NCBI GenBank assembly: GCA_029851415.1 | Contig: CM056742.1 | Location: forward strand, 85,612,748-85,676,747 | Direction of reading: 5' to 3' | Source: Eretmocerus hayati | Taxonomy: Eukaryota; Arthropoda; Insecta; Hymenoptera; Aphelinidae | DNA length: 64,000 bases | Shown: one piece after another, positions 24,178-35,624 of the stretch | Numbering within the stretch: position 1 is the first letter of the stretch | How the letters are laid out: each line of letters begins with the position of its first letter | Translations under genes and position numbers: made by a program | Notes under the pieces: generated by a model | Told to the model about the DNA's origin: nothing | What the model saw: the letters and a program-made list of their open reading frames with translations, nothing else | Database searches by the model: none

Positions 24178-25152
24178 ACAAACGAGAACCCGCACTCAGG
24201 ATATACTTCAAGGCCTAGTCCCGGTTGGCCAAAAATTTGGGCTATGCGAAGATCTTCATCCGCTACTTTAATACTCGGTTTGTTGTGTCCGGTTTTATTG
24301 AATGCCTTCAAATATTTGACACTTCGTAGCCTTCCATCGCGACGCATTGTAGTCCAGTACTGAAACATTTATTTAAAAAAATATATGTAACAGAAGAGAG
24401 GATCGTTAAGAAAGACAAAAAAACTGGAACCCGCGTGAGTGATCGTAGCCCTCTGCTGCAATCATAACTCTCCAAAGAAATCGGAGTCAGTTATGAATAT
24501 AGTCTGAGAGCAAGTATGAAGTGATGCATTGGCTTGCGGAAATAGATTAAATATATATTCAGTAGCATATTAGCCTCGATATCAGCAGTCCGTTAGAATC
24601 CGCACAATAAGATTGACAGATGCCTTTCTCGATATTATGTAAGAATCTTTGAACGATTTCAACATCATGCCTGATCTTATAGAATTACATAAGTGCTTAC
24701 TAAGAACGAATGAATTTGCATCAACAACTTCAATTTTGGAGCCGGACTGTTTACAAGTTACTGAGTAGATGTTTCAGCGTAAGTTTGCTGTGCTAATAAT
24801 TGTAGATATCGGAAAATCGAGTTGTCAAATATTTATGCAACTAAATGCACAGAGGAATCGCTTTTTGAAAATTTTTGGAGATGCTTGGTGATAATTCTCA
24901 CCCGGAACTCACTTTCATCCACTCTTTCCCATTTTTCTTGGCTGGTCCAATTTTGTTCAGTGTCACGGCCAATTTCTTCCACATGGCATGGCGCTTCAAG
25001 TTACCCCCACTACCAATTTTTGTAACTTGGCCTCTTGCGAATAGTGTATGTTTCTCGCAATAAGATATAAGAGCTCTTTTCTGGTCTAGCCCTACACGAG
25101 GTGACCTGGAATTCATCAGAATCTTAAAAACTGTATAAGTTACTGATATCAT
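24178..25152 (-). CDS. Zeste-type Myb/SANT-like DNA-binding gene, partial
   Basis: Two exons are visible: 25152-24913 (ending TGGATGAAA before GTGAGT) and 24359-24178 (after TTTCAG, ending before GTGAGT), in phase with each other. The joined product has the regulatory-zeste-like Myb/SANT fold found in many insect proteins: RVGLDQKRALISYCEKHTLF, ARGQV, MWKKLAVTLNKIGPAKKN, KEWMK then YWTTMRRDGRLRS. A Lys-rich linker and IAQIFGQPGLGLE follow. The upstream limit is uncertain (ATG at 25150, or an acceptor near 25117). Downstream exons, if any, were probably separated by the foldback at 21811-24021. It is a second candidate DNA-binding partner inside the large element. Confidence 0.65.
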
Positions 25153-25202
25153 TTGAAATTACTAGCGGAGTAATCGAATCAGTTGATAGATCAGTAGCTG
25201 AA

Positions 25203-25406
25203 TTATACCGTAGCAAAATACTGATCGACTATCGAAAGAATGGCGTAAATGATGATAGCAAAGTAACGCACAATGGCGATTTGATCTGTTAGATTGATGG
25301 GTTGAATTTGGAGTTTGGGGCGAAAGAAGAGTCGAGCAGCGGATACGTTTCCGATATTTTGAGTGTAACTTAAGAATCTTTCAATTTTATCCCCGTAATT
25401 CAAGTT
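25203..25406 (-). CDS. Hypothetical terminal exon with one membrane segment
   Basis: After a GATCACAG acceptor the frame is open for 67 codons to a TAA at 25205-25203. It begins NLNYGDKIERFLSY and ends with a hydrophobic stretch (IVRYFAIIIYAILSIV). It lies just upstream of the zeste-type exons on the same strand. I recognise no family. It may belong to the same transcription unit as a possible exon at about 26161-26010 that reads like a signal peptide (LCLIALVLYSCAS) but has a stop directly before it. Confidence 0.25.
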   Translation of the reverse strand, partial: NLNYGDKIERFLSYTQNIGNVSAARLFFRPKLQIQPINLTDQIAIVRYFAIIIYAILSIVDQYFATV

Positions 25407-26582
25407 CTGTGATCAGAGATTCGTGGTACATGCAAAAAAATATGAAAGAGTTGAGTCAATTTTATCCGTGATTGTGATGTTTCATTTATGATTCTTCGAT
25501 AAACTCTCTTTGTTTAAAGAAATCATGGATGCAGAAATATTCGTACCATTCTACTTTTACATTGATTTTTGAAAGAAGCAATCGTAGCATAATTATTCAA
25601 TTTACTCCTTGATGAGCTTGAAAAATTGGACGCTGCGTATATACGATCCTGATCGTACATCTCGTTGTTTTCTCTATGAAATTTATACAAATTCCTGATT
25701 ATTGAAGCGAAAATCTCTCTGTAGACTTGAATTTCGATTTTTCTTCATTTGCCATAAATTGAAAACTATTAGGGATATGCATAGAAAAAAATGAACTAAT
25801 TCATGAAGAATTTCGAGTAACAATGAGAATAAACAAATCGATATTATGAATCTCAAGGATTTTCACGCCAAAATTAGGGAACGAGGACTAGCTCTCAATT
25901 CATTATATGAGAAATAATGCACGGTCTGTGAGCACGAAAAAATGATGTCCCACAAACGAAATTCTGCAGCTCTACACGACTGATCAGAGAATGAAACCCG
26001 AATAAGGGACTGACCTCTTCTTCTCTCGAATGCTGATTTTTCTCCTGGCCTGACGACAACGCATGACTGATCGCATCTCTATCGTCGGCTGTCGAATTTT
26101 TTGGCTGGTCAACATTGGTGAATGATGCACAGGAATAGAGAACCAGCGCAATCAAGCACAATCAACGATGATCAAGATGATGCAAGTTCCTGTCAAGAAA
26201 AAATCGAAATACATTGAGTCAACATCTTCACTGCAATAACGGCGATTCCTACCAAGACGTAGGATCTCATTGAAAGATGCAGATACCAGCTGCAAAAAAA
26301 CTTTTACTAATACGTCGTTGAGACATACAATTGCGGAACATCGGATTCACCAAAGAATTGACACTGTCCCAGTTCGTTAACACATCAAATTGGAATACAT
26401 CAATGAATAAATCCTTTCGAAAAAGGCTGTTTGTTGTGACTCGAGCAACTGATCAAAATTGAAGCAAATTGTGAATAGTAACAATAGGTTCAACCTCTTT
26501 AGGCGTTAGAGATGGACCGTCGACCGACGGTAATAACCCCTATGCGGATTCTAAACTTCTGATTGGTTTGATATCAATTGGT
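25407..26582. other. No well-supported gene
   Basis: AT-rich. About 26161-26010 on the - strand is an open, signal-peptide-like stretch ending at a GTCAGT donor, but it lacks an ATG and follows an in-frame TGA, so I do not call it a gene. Confidence 0.35.
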
Positions 26583-27658
26583 TTGAGGTTGTTCCAACAC
26601 TTGTTCGTACATTTCCATTCACTGTTGGCATACTGTGCGTCTGTCACCAAGTGTTGCAACTGTAAGTTAAATAAAGTAATGATGAGTACCACTGAGTAAA
26701 AATGTAAACAAACCAAAATATTTGAAATGAATGTTATATAAAGTAACATTGGTGGAAGAAAAGCCACTTTGAAGCCTACCAAGTCTAGATCGTTGGATTG
26801 AAAAGGAAAACTAATAGTGCTCAACTAATTAGTGCTCTTTGGAATTGTGTTCTAGGTCAATTGAATAGCAAGTTTGTAATGTGCCTCTGTATACGCACAT
26901 TTGATTCAAGTCTGTAGAGGACTACAATGATTGAATTTTTTCATACTAGAAAGAAAAACTCACCCATGCAAGTCTTAACGCAGCCTGAATGCTAAACAAA
27001 TCAATCACTTTTGAGTATACGTGCACGAGTGAGACAAATAGCAAAAGGTGAAAGAAGGTTTATAGATTTAGCGTCCTCACCTGGCATTCAAACAAGTGTC
27101 AAGGAGCTATCGAATCTCAAAAGAGGGCTCAACCGAGTCACCAAGAGGCATATCTCTCATCGACAACAATATCTTTGAAATATGCAGGTTATGATCAGCT
27201 CCACATATCCATGCTTGATCGAGAAAAGTTTTTCAAGGGCTGTCTTCTGAGTTGAACTTGCGAGAATGCTATTATACAGATGACATTTTACTTTCCTTCA
27301 TCAAGTCACCACCCACAGCAGATCCTTATCAGCAGATCCCGCCTTTGTCCCATCACTGAATACCAGCACTCAACACCAGAACTTGAATCAAGAGTTATAC
27401 TAAAGCAACCAACAGACTTCCATTGCATGCGTCGAAACACTTACGCGGATTGATCAATACAGCCGATTCAGATTTCGGACACGAAATATCTCACGCGAAA
27501 CCAAAAGTAGCAGACGAACAATCATGTTTGCTCACAAAATAATCTGTTTACGGTGGAACGGCGGAATTTTGCGGACCGACGAATTTCCCGCCTGGCTAGT
27601 AAGGAGGTTTTTGGTAATTTTTCTCCCGCGGAGCGAAAAACGTTTTAGAATAAGGCCC
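26583..27658 (-). repeat. Right long terminal inverted repeat
   Basis: Reverse complement of 3772-4847, 1,076 bp, no net length difference. Its outer end reads CGTTTTAGAATAAGGCCC before CAG. The leader-exon-like stretch is mirrored at 27525-27445 but carries TGA in place of CGA. The near identity of the arms suggests recent insertion or recent homogenisation, in contrast to the decayed histone relic inside. Confidence 0.85.
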
Positions 27659-27661
27659 CAG
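27659..27661. repeat. CAG target-site duplication, right copy
   Basis: CAG directly follows the right terminus GGCCC, matching 3769-3771. Confidence 0.65.
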
Positions 27662-27989
27662 TAATGATTGGATGCTCATATTTCCACTTTTGCTACATGG
27701 AATTGACTTTGGCAGGGGGTAATTTTGAAGGGAATCGCGCGGGCTATCATTTGAGAATAGTCGAGAACCCAGAAATCACGCGCATGTGCAGAAAATATTA
27801 GCAGTTGATTGTCTATGTGGCAAGATTTTCACGCTTATTGTGGTGTAAGATAACCAAGATCCACGTCCGCGTTGTTCTCGATTCCATAATTCCCCAATCT
27901 CTGTGATCTCCTCATCCACACGATGAGATACTGGATGAATTTACTAGATTCTCCTGAAAATTCTAGGGACTTTATAAACACAGGTGGTG

Positions 27990-28700
27990 ACCAAATGAGC
28001 AGACCGGCTGACCCAGGGTCAGTACCGAGTACCGGCCCGTATATTCCGTATAAAGCATGAGTGTAGAAAAGGTACAACCTTGTTCTGTTACCTTCTTCAT
28101 GACCGCAAGGGGTACATTGTGTCCCGGGGTGTGACGACCCTCCGGCCCCAGTTACTGGGACACCGTAGCCGGGCTTAGGCCCGAAGCCGGTGGGGAGAAG
28201 ACTGGTCCTGAGACTGGCGCTCGGTACTTTGACTTCTCCCGAAAATCCGCAAGGGGGGTTGGGGCATGGTGCCTCATCCCTGGAGTCTGACGAGCTCCCA
28301 GCCCTATTCATCGCCCGCCGGAGCGAGGAGACCGCACATCTCCATCCGGCACCACGGGAATGGGTGAGTCTGGGGACTCGTATTGGAATCGCCCTCGTGC
28401 GATAACGATGCGAGCCCGAAAGACTCATTCATCATTCCGAGGGACTCCCTGGGCTCTCAGAAAGCCTAGACGAGTCCCAAAACCCCCCACCGAGGGGTGG
28501 GCATCGGCCTTGTGCTAAGGGCTGAGCCCAGAATTCGGTAGTCGGGGAGGAGGACTGAGTCATCATCGAGCCTGGCTTGGTGTTGGCCACCCTCCAAACC
28601 GACGCGCTGGCAGGGCGTATCCCTGCCCCGCGCCCATGGGGGCAAGCCGGGGTGAAGGTGAAAGACAGGCACCCGGGATATAAAAGTTAAATTCCTGTCA
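27990..28700. other. GC-rich block of unknown origin
   Basis: This block is much richer in G and C than its surroundings and has many CpG steps. Two long - strand open stretches (28428-27835 and the 3' half of 29014-28466) run through it, but their Pro/Ser/Arg-rich products show no motif I know and probably reflect base composition. TTACCTTCTTCAT at about 28090 recurs as TCACCTTCTTCATATA at 28700, so the block may be framed by a short repeat. The 5' region of a non-LTR element or a captured CpG-rich segment are possible sources. Confidence 0.4.
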
Positions 28701-29014
28701 CCTTCTTCATATATACTAGCGCTTTTGCCTACCTCACTAGCACTCGTCCGGATTATTCTCCACGATGTGCGAGAGGTGCACAATTTATCCAATTTCTCCA
28801 TAACCAATCCGGGATTCCGCGGGATTGGTTCGATGTTTATTCGACCCTCATGATCCGTTGAAGTTCTGGAAATTTCATAAGTTCCCGGCATATATTCATG
28901 AATGAATGGTACAACGGCGGAATGATGATGAAAAAGAGGATGTTGCTCCGCATGGGGAGAGTTATGTTCGATTTCGTTTCGATATTGTTTTGAGTAAAGA
29001 ATCATTTGTTCCAT
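28690..29014 (-). pseudogene. Possible decayed envelope-like or retroelement ORF
   Basis: About 108 codons of a - strand open frame (which continues into the GC-rich block) carry the pattern NPGLVMEKLDKLCTSRTSW. This loosely resembles the N-terminal region of envelope-like proteins of insect errantiviruses and BEL/Pao elements. No protease, fusion peptide or membrane anchor could be placed. This is a weak pattern match only. It reads in the same direction as other broken - strand stretches upstream. Confidence 0.25.
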
Positions 29015-31899
29015 TTGGTATGTGTATTTTCTCTCTTATGAAAAAAAATGTTTCGGGCATATCTGAGGGGCTTCCAGTGTGAACCGTACATCTGGTCTTT
29101 ATCAGAGTTGCTCAAGCTAGCTGTAATACATAGCGTGCTGGTAATGCTAGAACCGGAAATATGACGTATGAGTATTTTTGATTATTATGTGGTGGGCGTA
29201 GTTTCTCTTTTAGCTTTCTGGCAGTTGGTCTGTCACTTAGTTCGGCTATGTAGTCCCTCCAGGTTGGATGTTCCCGTTCCGGCGGGTGTCGGGTCAGAGA
29301 TATGAAGCAAAAAAGTGATTTGTTCGACCGAGTTATTGGTCATAATTTGATTAACAAAGGTTTTGATAATCCGAGCTTCGTGTAATCTCCACTATTATTG
29401 AGGGAAGTCATTGGATTTTCTCGCGCTCTGCTGCAGGGAGGAATCTTTGCATGTGCAACGTCCTCTCCTTCTTGCTGCTCACTGATAGTATCGTCATTCA
29501 TCAATAGGCCAGGTATGTGATGAGGAAAAAAAGACTTCTATTCATTTTATGTCGTGGAAAGATAATTGGAATTTTTTGGATGATACCGTAGATTTCTATT
29601 TACCTTACATAATCCCGTGCGCGTGCTATTCCAATTTTGGTTTCATCAAATATATGACTTTGTACCATTTGTGCGTCCGCAGTTTATTCCCATTCTATAT
29701 GCGTTCTGGCTCTCTTGGTGATCAAATACTTTGTTACTCAGTCATAGTGTTCTCTGAGAGAAGAAGAACGAGGAAAAAATTTTTTTCTGCATTCTTGTCT
29801 CACTTATTATCTTAAAAAACTCCCATCCTTTCTTCTAGGGTCCTGGATTCTATTTTCGAATCATCGCTACAACTTATCTCATAGTCCATGAGGCTGTGGC
29901 CCGGCTCCCGAGCTGCCTCAATTCCCGATTTTCCGTTGGGGATCCGCCCACAGGAGCTGGTGGTTTGACTGGATAAGGGCAAATTTCTGCGGGATGGCCA
30001 AAATTTGCGTTTAAATACGGGGATGCTTCTTGAGTCCGGATATAGGGTCTGGTAAATTGTTAATAAGCTGGAACGATCGAGAGTCATGGTACTCTAAATT
30101 CCCTAAGTTTTTCTTATTCCATCATCCAGATCTCTATTTGACGAATAGAATTGAGCTCCTGAGGTTTCTCTTTCAATTAGTGGTCGTTTTTGGTGTTCAA
30201 GCTTCTCTTGAAGCGGAAACTCCGTATTGTGTTGTTTCATCTGATTGAATTTCGGCATACAAAACTCAACAATCAGTGGTTGCTGATTCTTACTTTTTTT
30301 TCTTTTTGTTTATTATGTATCGCCTATCTCATTGAATGTCTTCTCTGTCCCTTTATTGAAAGACTTCTCTCTGGTGAAACTACGGGCGTTGCTTGTTCGA
30401 TTATTCTTTTGGCTAGATGGGAAAAATTCCGAGGAATCGCTAAACTCGATGGGGCTTCGTATAAAGTTGAATGTCAGTGAATGTTGACCTTCGACTTCAT
30501 CTTTGGATTCATGTCCGGTTGTATAACGTTCGTATATGATGCTAATCTCTTATATAGAACGCAGATTAATTGAAGAAATAGGCATCGAGATTCTCGATAT
30601 TTTATTCGTGAGTGGAGCGTTGTAAATGTGGATGTGCCTACCCATATATTATGTTTTACTACAAGTCCGACACTGTATACAAAAAGAGGTCCTGATTTCG
30701 CTCCAATGAATAACATTATGTCAAGAATTTGTATATTTTTCTTCCTGAAGGTCCCCCTTATATCATTTTCCCATCGCTCTATCTCTTACGCTACGTGTTT
30801 GCCATACCCGATCCAATCAATTTGCAGGCTAAGCTAAAAGTTAGTATTCCTTGAATTTCTCTGTTTTTAAGCTTCATTTTTGGTTCTGAACTCTGATGTT
30901 TTCCTTGTGGATGAATAATTGGTAACAACTAATGATGATCGTGAGAATCATTTCGATTGAACTATTAGAATCATTTTGTGTGAAAATTTTTCTATGCTAT
31001 TCAATTTATCAATTTTGATCAATGTATTAATTTTCAATTTTTAACTCCACTCCTTCTCATTAGGGGGTTTTGAAGTCTTATATAATTCCATTTTGTCCCA
31101 ATTTGCTTTGTGCCACACCATATATAAGAGATTCTCATACTTATGTCCAGTACCAAAGAAATTCTTTCGGTGCCACTCGTAACCTGATATTCTGGTTTTA
31201 TGGCTACAATTCTCAACCAAATTCTTCATATTCCTGTGAAAGTATTCTTGGGGGTCTTCTGGATAGTATGACCCATTCATCCTCCTGTATTGATCATTTT
31301 CAGCCCGTATCAGCCTTTGAAATTGTTATTATTTTTGATAGTCCTGCTTAGGAACGAATATTTTTCAGGATGATTCACAATTTTCTCAAGAAGCAATTAT
31401 CTGATTCTTTCCAAACGTTATGATCTGATTTCAAATTGAATGAGCTCTTGAGATACAAATCTGTAAGGTTTCATCTTAATCCGTAAAAAAAATTCTTGAT
31501 CTTCCCATTTACATCAACGGATTTGTTCAGAAACCTGCCATTTTCTGTTAATTTTATCCTAATTTTTGTTCTCAGAAATTCAATCTTGATCCAATCTCCT
31601 CAATTCTTGGTGTCAGAGTCCATGTCTCTACCTACTCCAAGATAGTCAAGGTAGCTCGTTCATGTATAAAGTCTGTTAACTAACTCCAATTTTGACTTTT
31701 TGAAGTTAGCTCATTTTTGCTCAGAATGACTCGAACTTATTCACCCCTGTGATATCAAATGTTTTTGATCTAGACCTCTGAATTTTTGCATGTAAAATCT
31801 GAATGATAACGTCAACAATTATCATTTGCAGATTTTCGTGCGAATTCAGAAAAATGATCCACAAATCATTCTCCTAAAAGTTGTTTCTTTGAAACTAAC
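29015..31899. other. AT-rich region with broken - strand reading frames
   Basis: Several - strand stretches stay open for 40-100 codons with coding-like composition, then hit stops or frameshifts: about 31320-31041 (contains EDPQEYFHRNMKN, WHRKNFFGTGHKYE), 30087-29812 and about 29800-29540. They share one direction with the envelope-like stretch at 28690-29014, so a heavily decayed retroelement or other captured coding sequence is possible. I recognise no domain. Confidence 0.25.
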
Positions 31900-32227
31900 A
31901 AGGGGGGCCCACGAAATGCGGGTCACCAAAGCTCACCAGACTTTTTTCACAGTTTTGTACCACCTAGAATATGGAGGATCCAGAGTAACTCTGTCAAATG
32001 GACCCTCCGTCCGAAGTTACAGCCTATGACATTAGCATTGCCCATATAGGCCCATGTTAAAGAGTGATATGAATAGATATACTGACAATACTGACATTTT
32101 TACTTGTAGCTCTAAACAGGAAGCCCATTTGATGAGATTACTCTGTATTCTTCATATTCTAGGTGGTACGAGACTGTGGAAAAATTTTGGTGCGATTTGG
32201 TGACCCGCACTTCGTGGGTCCCCCTTT
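31900..32227. mobile_element. 325-bp palindromic MITE, copy 2
   Basis: AAGGGGGGCCCACGAAATGCGGGTCACC pairs with GGTGACCCGCACTTCGTGGGTCCCCCTT. The inner arms and centre (CACCTAGAATATG, TGCCCATATAGGCCCATG) match the copy at 23055-23378, while the outermost ~30 bp differ between copies. Confidence 0.8.
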
Positions 32228-33655
32228 TAAGTCCATTTTGTCATGGGAACGAGTCAATAAAAACTGAGAAGTTTGTGCTCTCCACCCTGTTATTTTGATC
32301 ACTTTCAAACTTTGAAGTCTACTTTAGCATGTACTTGAGCAAATGTATGCACAGTTACAGGGTTCTATATGTGTTAGTTTCAGAATGTGGTTCTTAGAAC
32401 CTCTCCAATACAATGTGTTCATGTGCTGTTATCTCAATTTATAATAATGCTTGTCCTTACTTTGTTTTGCAATCTAGCCGCTTGAAATTTTGGGAATGAA
32501 AATGTCAAAAACTCCTTTTGGTGCTTATACCTTATATTGTTGTTTTCTGTGATCAAAATTTGAGATTTCTTTTTATTACTCATAAAAATTTGTTAGTGCA
32601 GTGACCTAACAATTCTATGTGATGGAGTTCATTTAAAATGACTCATAACTACTTCATGCAAGCTGAAATTTTTCAGAGTGATTTGATGAAAAGGGGTAGA
32701 AGAAAGGAGGGGGACGAAATGCTAATTTATATTGAATAACAATCGTGTAGAATGAATAACGAGTCGAATTGAGATCGGGTAGGAAAAGTTGAACGGATCT
32801 GGAATCTCTCCCATGAGAATGACACGGAGGAAAGATAAAAGCGCTTATCGCATACGAGCTCCCAATGCTGGCTGTATGTAACGCACACAAAAGCACGCGG
32901 GCCAAATTTGCTTGTGCGTGAGGCGCGATAAGCGCTCTTTGCGCGCATCAACTATGCTTTAACATGCAACTCTCACAGAAGCACCACGGCCAAAATGCGT
33001 GCGTCCGTGTGACTCCGTTGGATATATACGCGTGGTTATAGGACGGCCGTTCGAGTCACTGCTTACGCGTATGCTTATAAGCTACCGTGCTTGATGCTTA
33101 GAGATTCATTTTCTATGCGATGCTCCACGGGTTGGAATTATAGTGCGGCTATATCGTGGAGTGTAAATCCCGTACACAGACATGGATGTGTATTTCACCG
33201 CTTGACACCTAATCCACACTACGGATCGGGAGAATTTACTACAAGACACATTAGAACACCCTTATTACACACATAAGTATCCATACAAACACGTATTCAG
33301 TCACTTCGTTCCCCCCACCCAGTCCGAAGTCGAGAGAACGGACGAAATTCGAGTAAAAGTACCCCAAAAAGTCAATCCCAGAATTTTGAGAAATAAAGTC
33401 AAAAAACACAGAAATCGATGCGTATAGCTATGAAACTTCGTAGATAACCTCTGAAACTAACTGTTTCCACCTATTTTATTGCCAAAAAGAAGTTAGTGAA
33501 GCGAGAGATTCGATTTTAGACATTACAAAATTTCATCGAAAAGTACATGGAAAATGCGTACTTCAGCCTTTGAAGTTGTTACTAGGACATGAATTTTGAG
33601 TAAACCACCACTATAAGTGTTGATCATCATCACGAATCTACATAGTTATGTATAG
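32228..33655. other. No recognisable gene
   Basis: The stretch is AT-rich on the left and less so at 32870-33300. Open stretches are short and lack motifs. Confidence 0.4.
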
Positions 33656-33930
33656 CAATACCCAGACGGCAACACAGCTCCCCGAGAATTGTCGAGAAGT
33701 CCCCAAAGAAACTTTTGCACAGCTCTCGTGAGAGTTCCCGGGGAACTCCCAGGAAACCGTCAAATTTCCAGCTCAATTTAATTCCGCAGAGTTGACCATA
33801 AGCACCCTGGGGGTTTCTTAGTTATTGCGATAAAGCTCTCAGAGATACTCCCCGGGAATTCCCTGCTAGCTCCCCGATAGCTTCGCGAAAGCTCCGCTGT
33901 GGCGCTGACTCTCGATCAGCTCCCCGAAAG
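33656..33930. repeat. Short-motif tiled repeat (AGCTCCCCGGGAA type)
   Basis: Variants of GCTCCCCGAAAGCTC and AGTTCCCGGGGAACTCCC recur in both orientations through this 270-bp segment. The edges read CAACACAGCTCC on the left and GCTCCGCTGTGGCG on the right, similar to the CACACAG/CTGTGTG termini of the 45032-47114 element. It is probably a short relative. Confidence 0.5.
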
Positions 33931-35397
33931 CTCTCCAAATTTCGAATACATCAAAATTCTTCTCCGCATGTTGATGAGAGCTATAAATATTGCGTTAATA
34001 AACTCAAACGCCTCAAAATATTTGACCGGAAAATACACGATTCCTGAACGAGAACTAGCACTGAGATAATCGGTGTGGGAGATTTTAGTCAAGTTCCTTA
34101 TCGCAGTATGCGTAAATTCCATTTGATGTCATATCTGAGAGAACTCGGAGGGCAGGAATTGGTTCGATAGCACAAGCATCGCTCATAACCGTGCTACATA
34201 ATTTTGTCGCTGGCTGTATCTTTTTCACACGCGTCTAGTGTCCGTCGTCTTCGGCTTCTGACTTCAGGCTTCCCAGCCAAGGGTGGGTGACATCTGATGA
34301 TTCAAAAAATTTTAGTCTGCTTGATGTTTACATTTTTCCAAGACCAGTTTTAGCAATCAGCGTTTAACCAAGTTCGTGACTCGAAAATTTTTGCGAGTTA
34401 GGATCAAAGGAAAAACTTTCAGGGAAACTGATGTTCGTCCTGCACCTCCACAATTTCAGATAATTAATTCATCCAAATTATGATCATTACAGGCTAATTT
34501 TTATCGTGTTTACTATGGCATAACCTCCAACATTTGTTAAAGCGTTTGCAGTTTGCAAGAATGAATTGAGCTTAGCAATGAATTGAGCCTGGCAAAATAT
34601 TCATAATTTTCTCGAACTCTCTGATTCTTTGTGGATCAATTTTTCTGACGCAGGCTGATGACGAGGCGTGGTCGAGTTTTGTCAACGGAGATGTTGCGAT
34701 TGCAGTACAAGTTGCGCAGAAAGAGAGCGGTCGAGAGTCTAGATGCTGCATAATGGCTCGCCTGTCGCAAAATTTCGATGATGTGAAGAGCAGCTACCAG
34801 CAAAACTATCCAAGCCAATTCGGAGATAAAATTTGATGCGGAAATGATAGGTAGTTGTCTATGAACAGACATCTGCTAGACTTGAATCTGAATTGTCTAG
34901 CTGAATTCTGCGCAGCAAAACCTCGAGATTCTGACCAATTTTTCTTTGAAACCCGAATTCAAAATTTCTCATACACATGCACCATTTGATGACAGCTTTC
35001 CATACTCGGTAGGTTCTAGTTTCATTAACATGAGGTCCATGACAGTTTCGTTTGAAAATTACGATTTTTGATCCGTTATTCTGATTAGAATAAAAGCTAC
35101 AATTCAATATCAATTCAATATCTTTGTAATACTTCTCATTAGGAAGAAAATGAGAGTGAAAAGTTATCACCTTTAACTCAGATTTACTCTAATCCTACTG
35201 CAGAATCCCTGTATCAAACTTAAATCTCTCAATTGCAACTAGATAATAGATTGTTCCAAATTTTTAAATCTTTTTCTGATGCGTGCATTAGTCCTGATGG
35301 ATGCTTGCTCAAACAAGCAAAAAAACCATATGAAATAATTCACACGGTCATATCTGGAGAAGCTATGCGGAAGCCATCTATCGGAGCTTTAGCACAA
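33931..35397. other. Mostly featureless AT-rich sequence
   Basis: Apart from the receptor-like exon candidate at 34640-34870 (- strand), I see no gene. Confidence 0.4.
34640..34870 (-). CDS. Possible gustatory-receptor-like exon
   Basis: After a TCTAGCAG acceptor an ATG-led frame runs about 75 codons. It has a hydrophobic helix (ELAWIVLLVAALHIIEIL), then SRLSTALFLRNL and TRPRLVISL, before a GTCAGA that could be a donor. The order of helix, polar segment and leucine-rich exon end recalls the penultimate part of insect gustatory receptors. The signature final exon (a TYhhhhhQF motif) was not found nearby. It could be a chance frame or a receptor fragment. Confidence 0.2.
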
Positions 35398-35605
35398 GCT
35401 ATTCGGGAGTTTCAATAAAGTTCCCCGGAAATATTTCCAGAACTATCCGGGAGTGTTTGAAAGCTTTCCGGAAAGCTTATGCGGGAACTAATGAAGCTAG
35501 AAATTTGACGTTTCCCGGGGAACTCCCCAAAAGCTATGTGGTATTTCCTATAAAAATCCCGTGGAAGTCCCCAATAATAATCTTGCCCGCTGGGATAGTT
35601 ATCCA
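35398..35605. repeat. Short-motif tiled repeat (TTCCCCGGAAATATT type)
   Basis: TTCCCCGGAAATATTTCC, CTATCCGGGAGT, CTTTCCGGAAAGC and CCCGGGGAACTCCCC follow one another here. It is the same style of sequence as 33656-33930 and as the arrays at 45-47 kb and 58 kb. Confidence 0.5.
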
Positions 35606-35624
35606 CGTGAATCTAAGCGTCAGA

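Larger units (their letters stand above)
3772..27658. mobile_element. Giant PIF/Harbinger-like transposon, 23.9 kb
   Basis: The unit is bounded by 1,076-bp inverted repeats (3772-4847 and 26583-27658) with outer ends GGGCCTTATTCTAAAACG and its complement, flanked by CAG on both sides. The inner ends of the two arms show no terminus-like sequence and no duplication, which argues against two separate insertions. Inside are a spliced Harbinger transposase (+), a convergent Myb/SANT-like gene (-), a second Myb/SANT gene (-), a histone H2A relic and nested MITEs. Known autonomous Harbinger elements are usually a few kilobases long with short inverted repeats, so both size and arm length are unusual. 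That the interior genes mobilise these ends is inferred from co-location and the 3-bp duplication. Confidence 0.65.

Noticed and set aside
25895..26161. Signal-peptide-like - strand frame
   Set aside because: No ATG, and a TGA directly precedes it in frame. Kept only as a remark.
27835..28428. 197-codon - strand ORF in the GC-rich block
   Set aside because: Pro/Ser/Arg-rich composition typical of CpG-rich non-coding DNA, and no domain.
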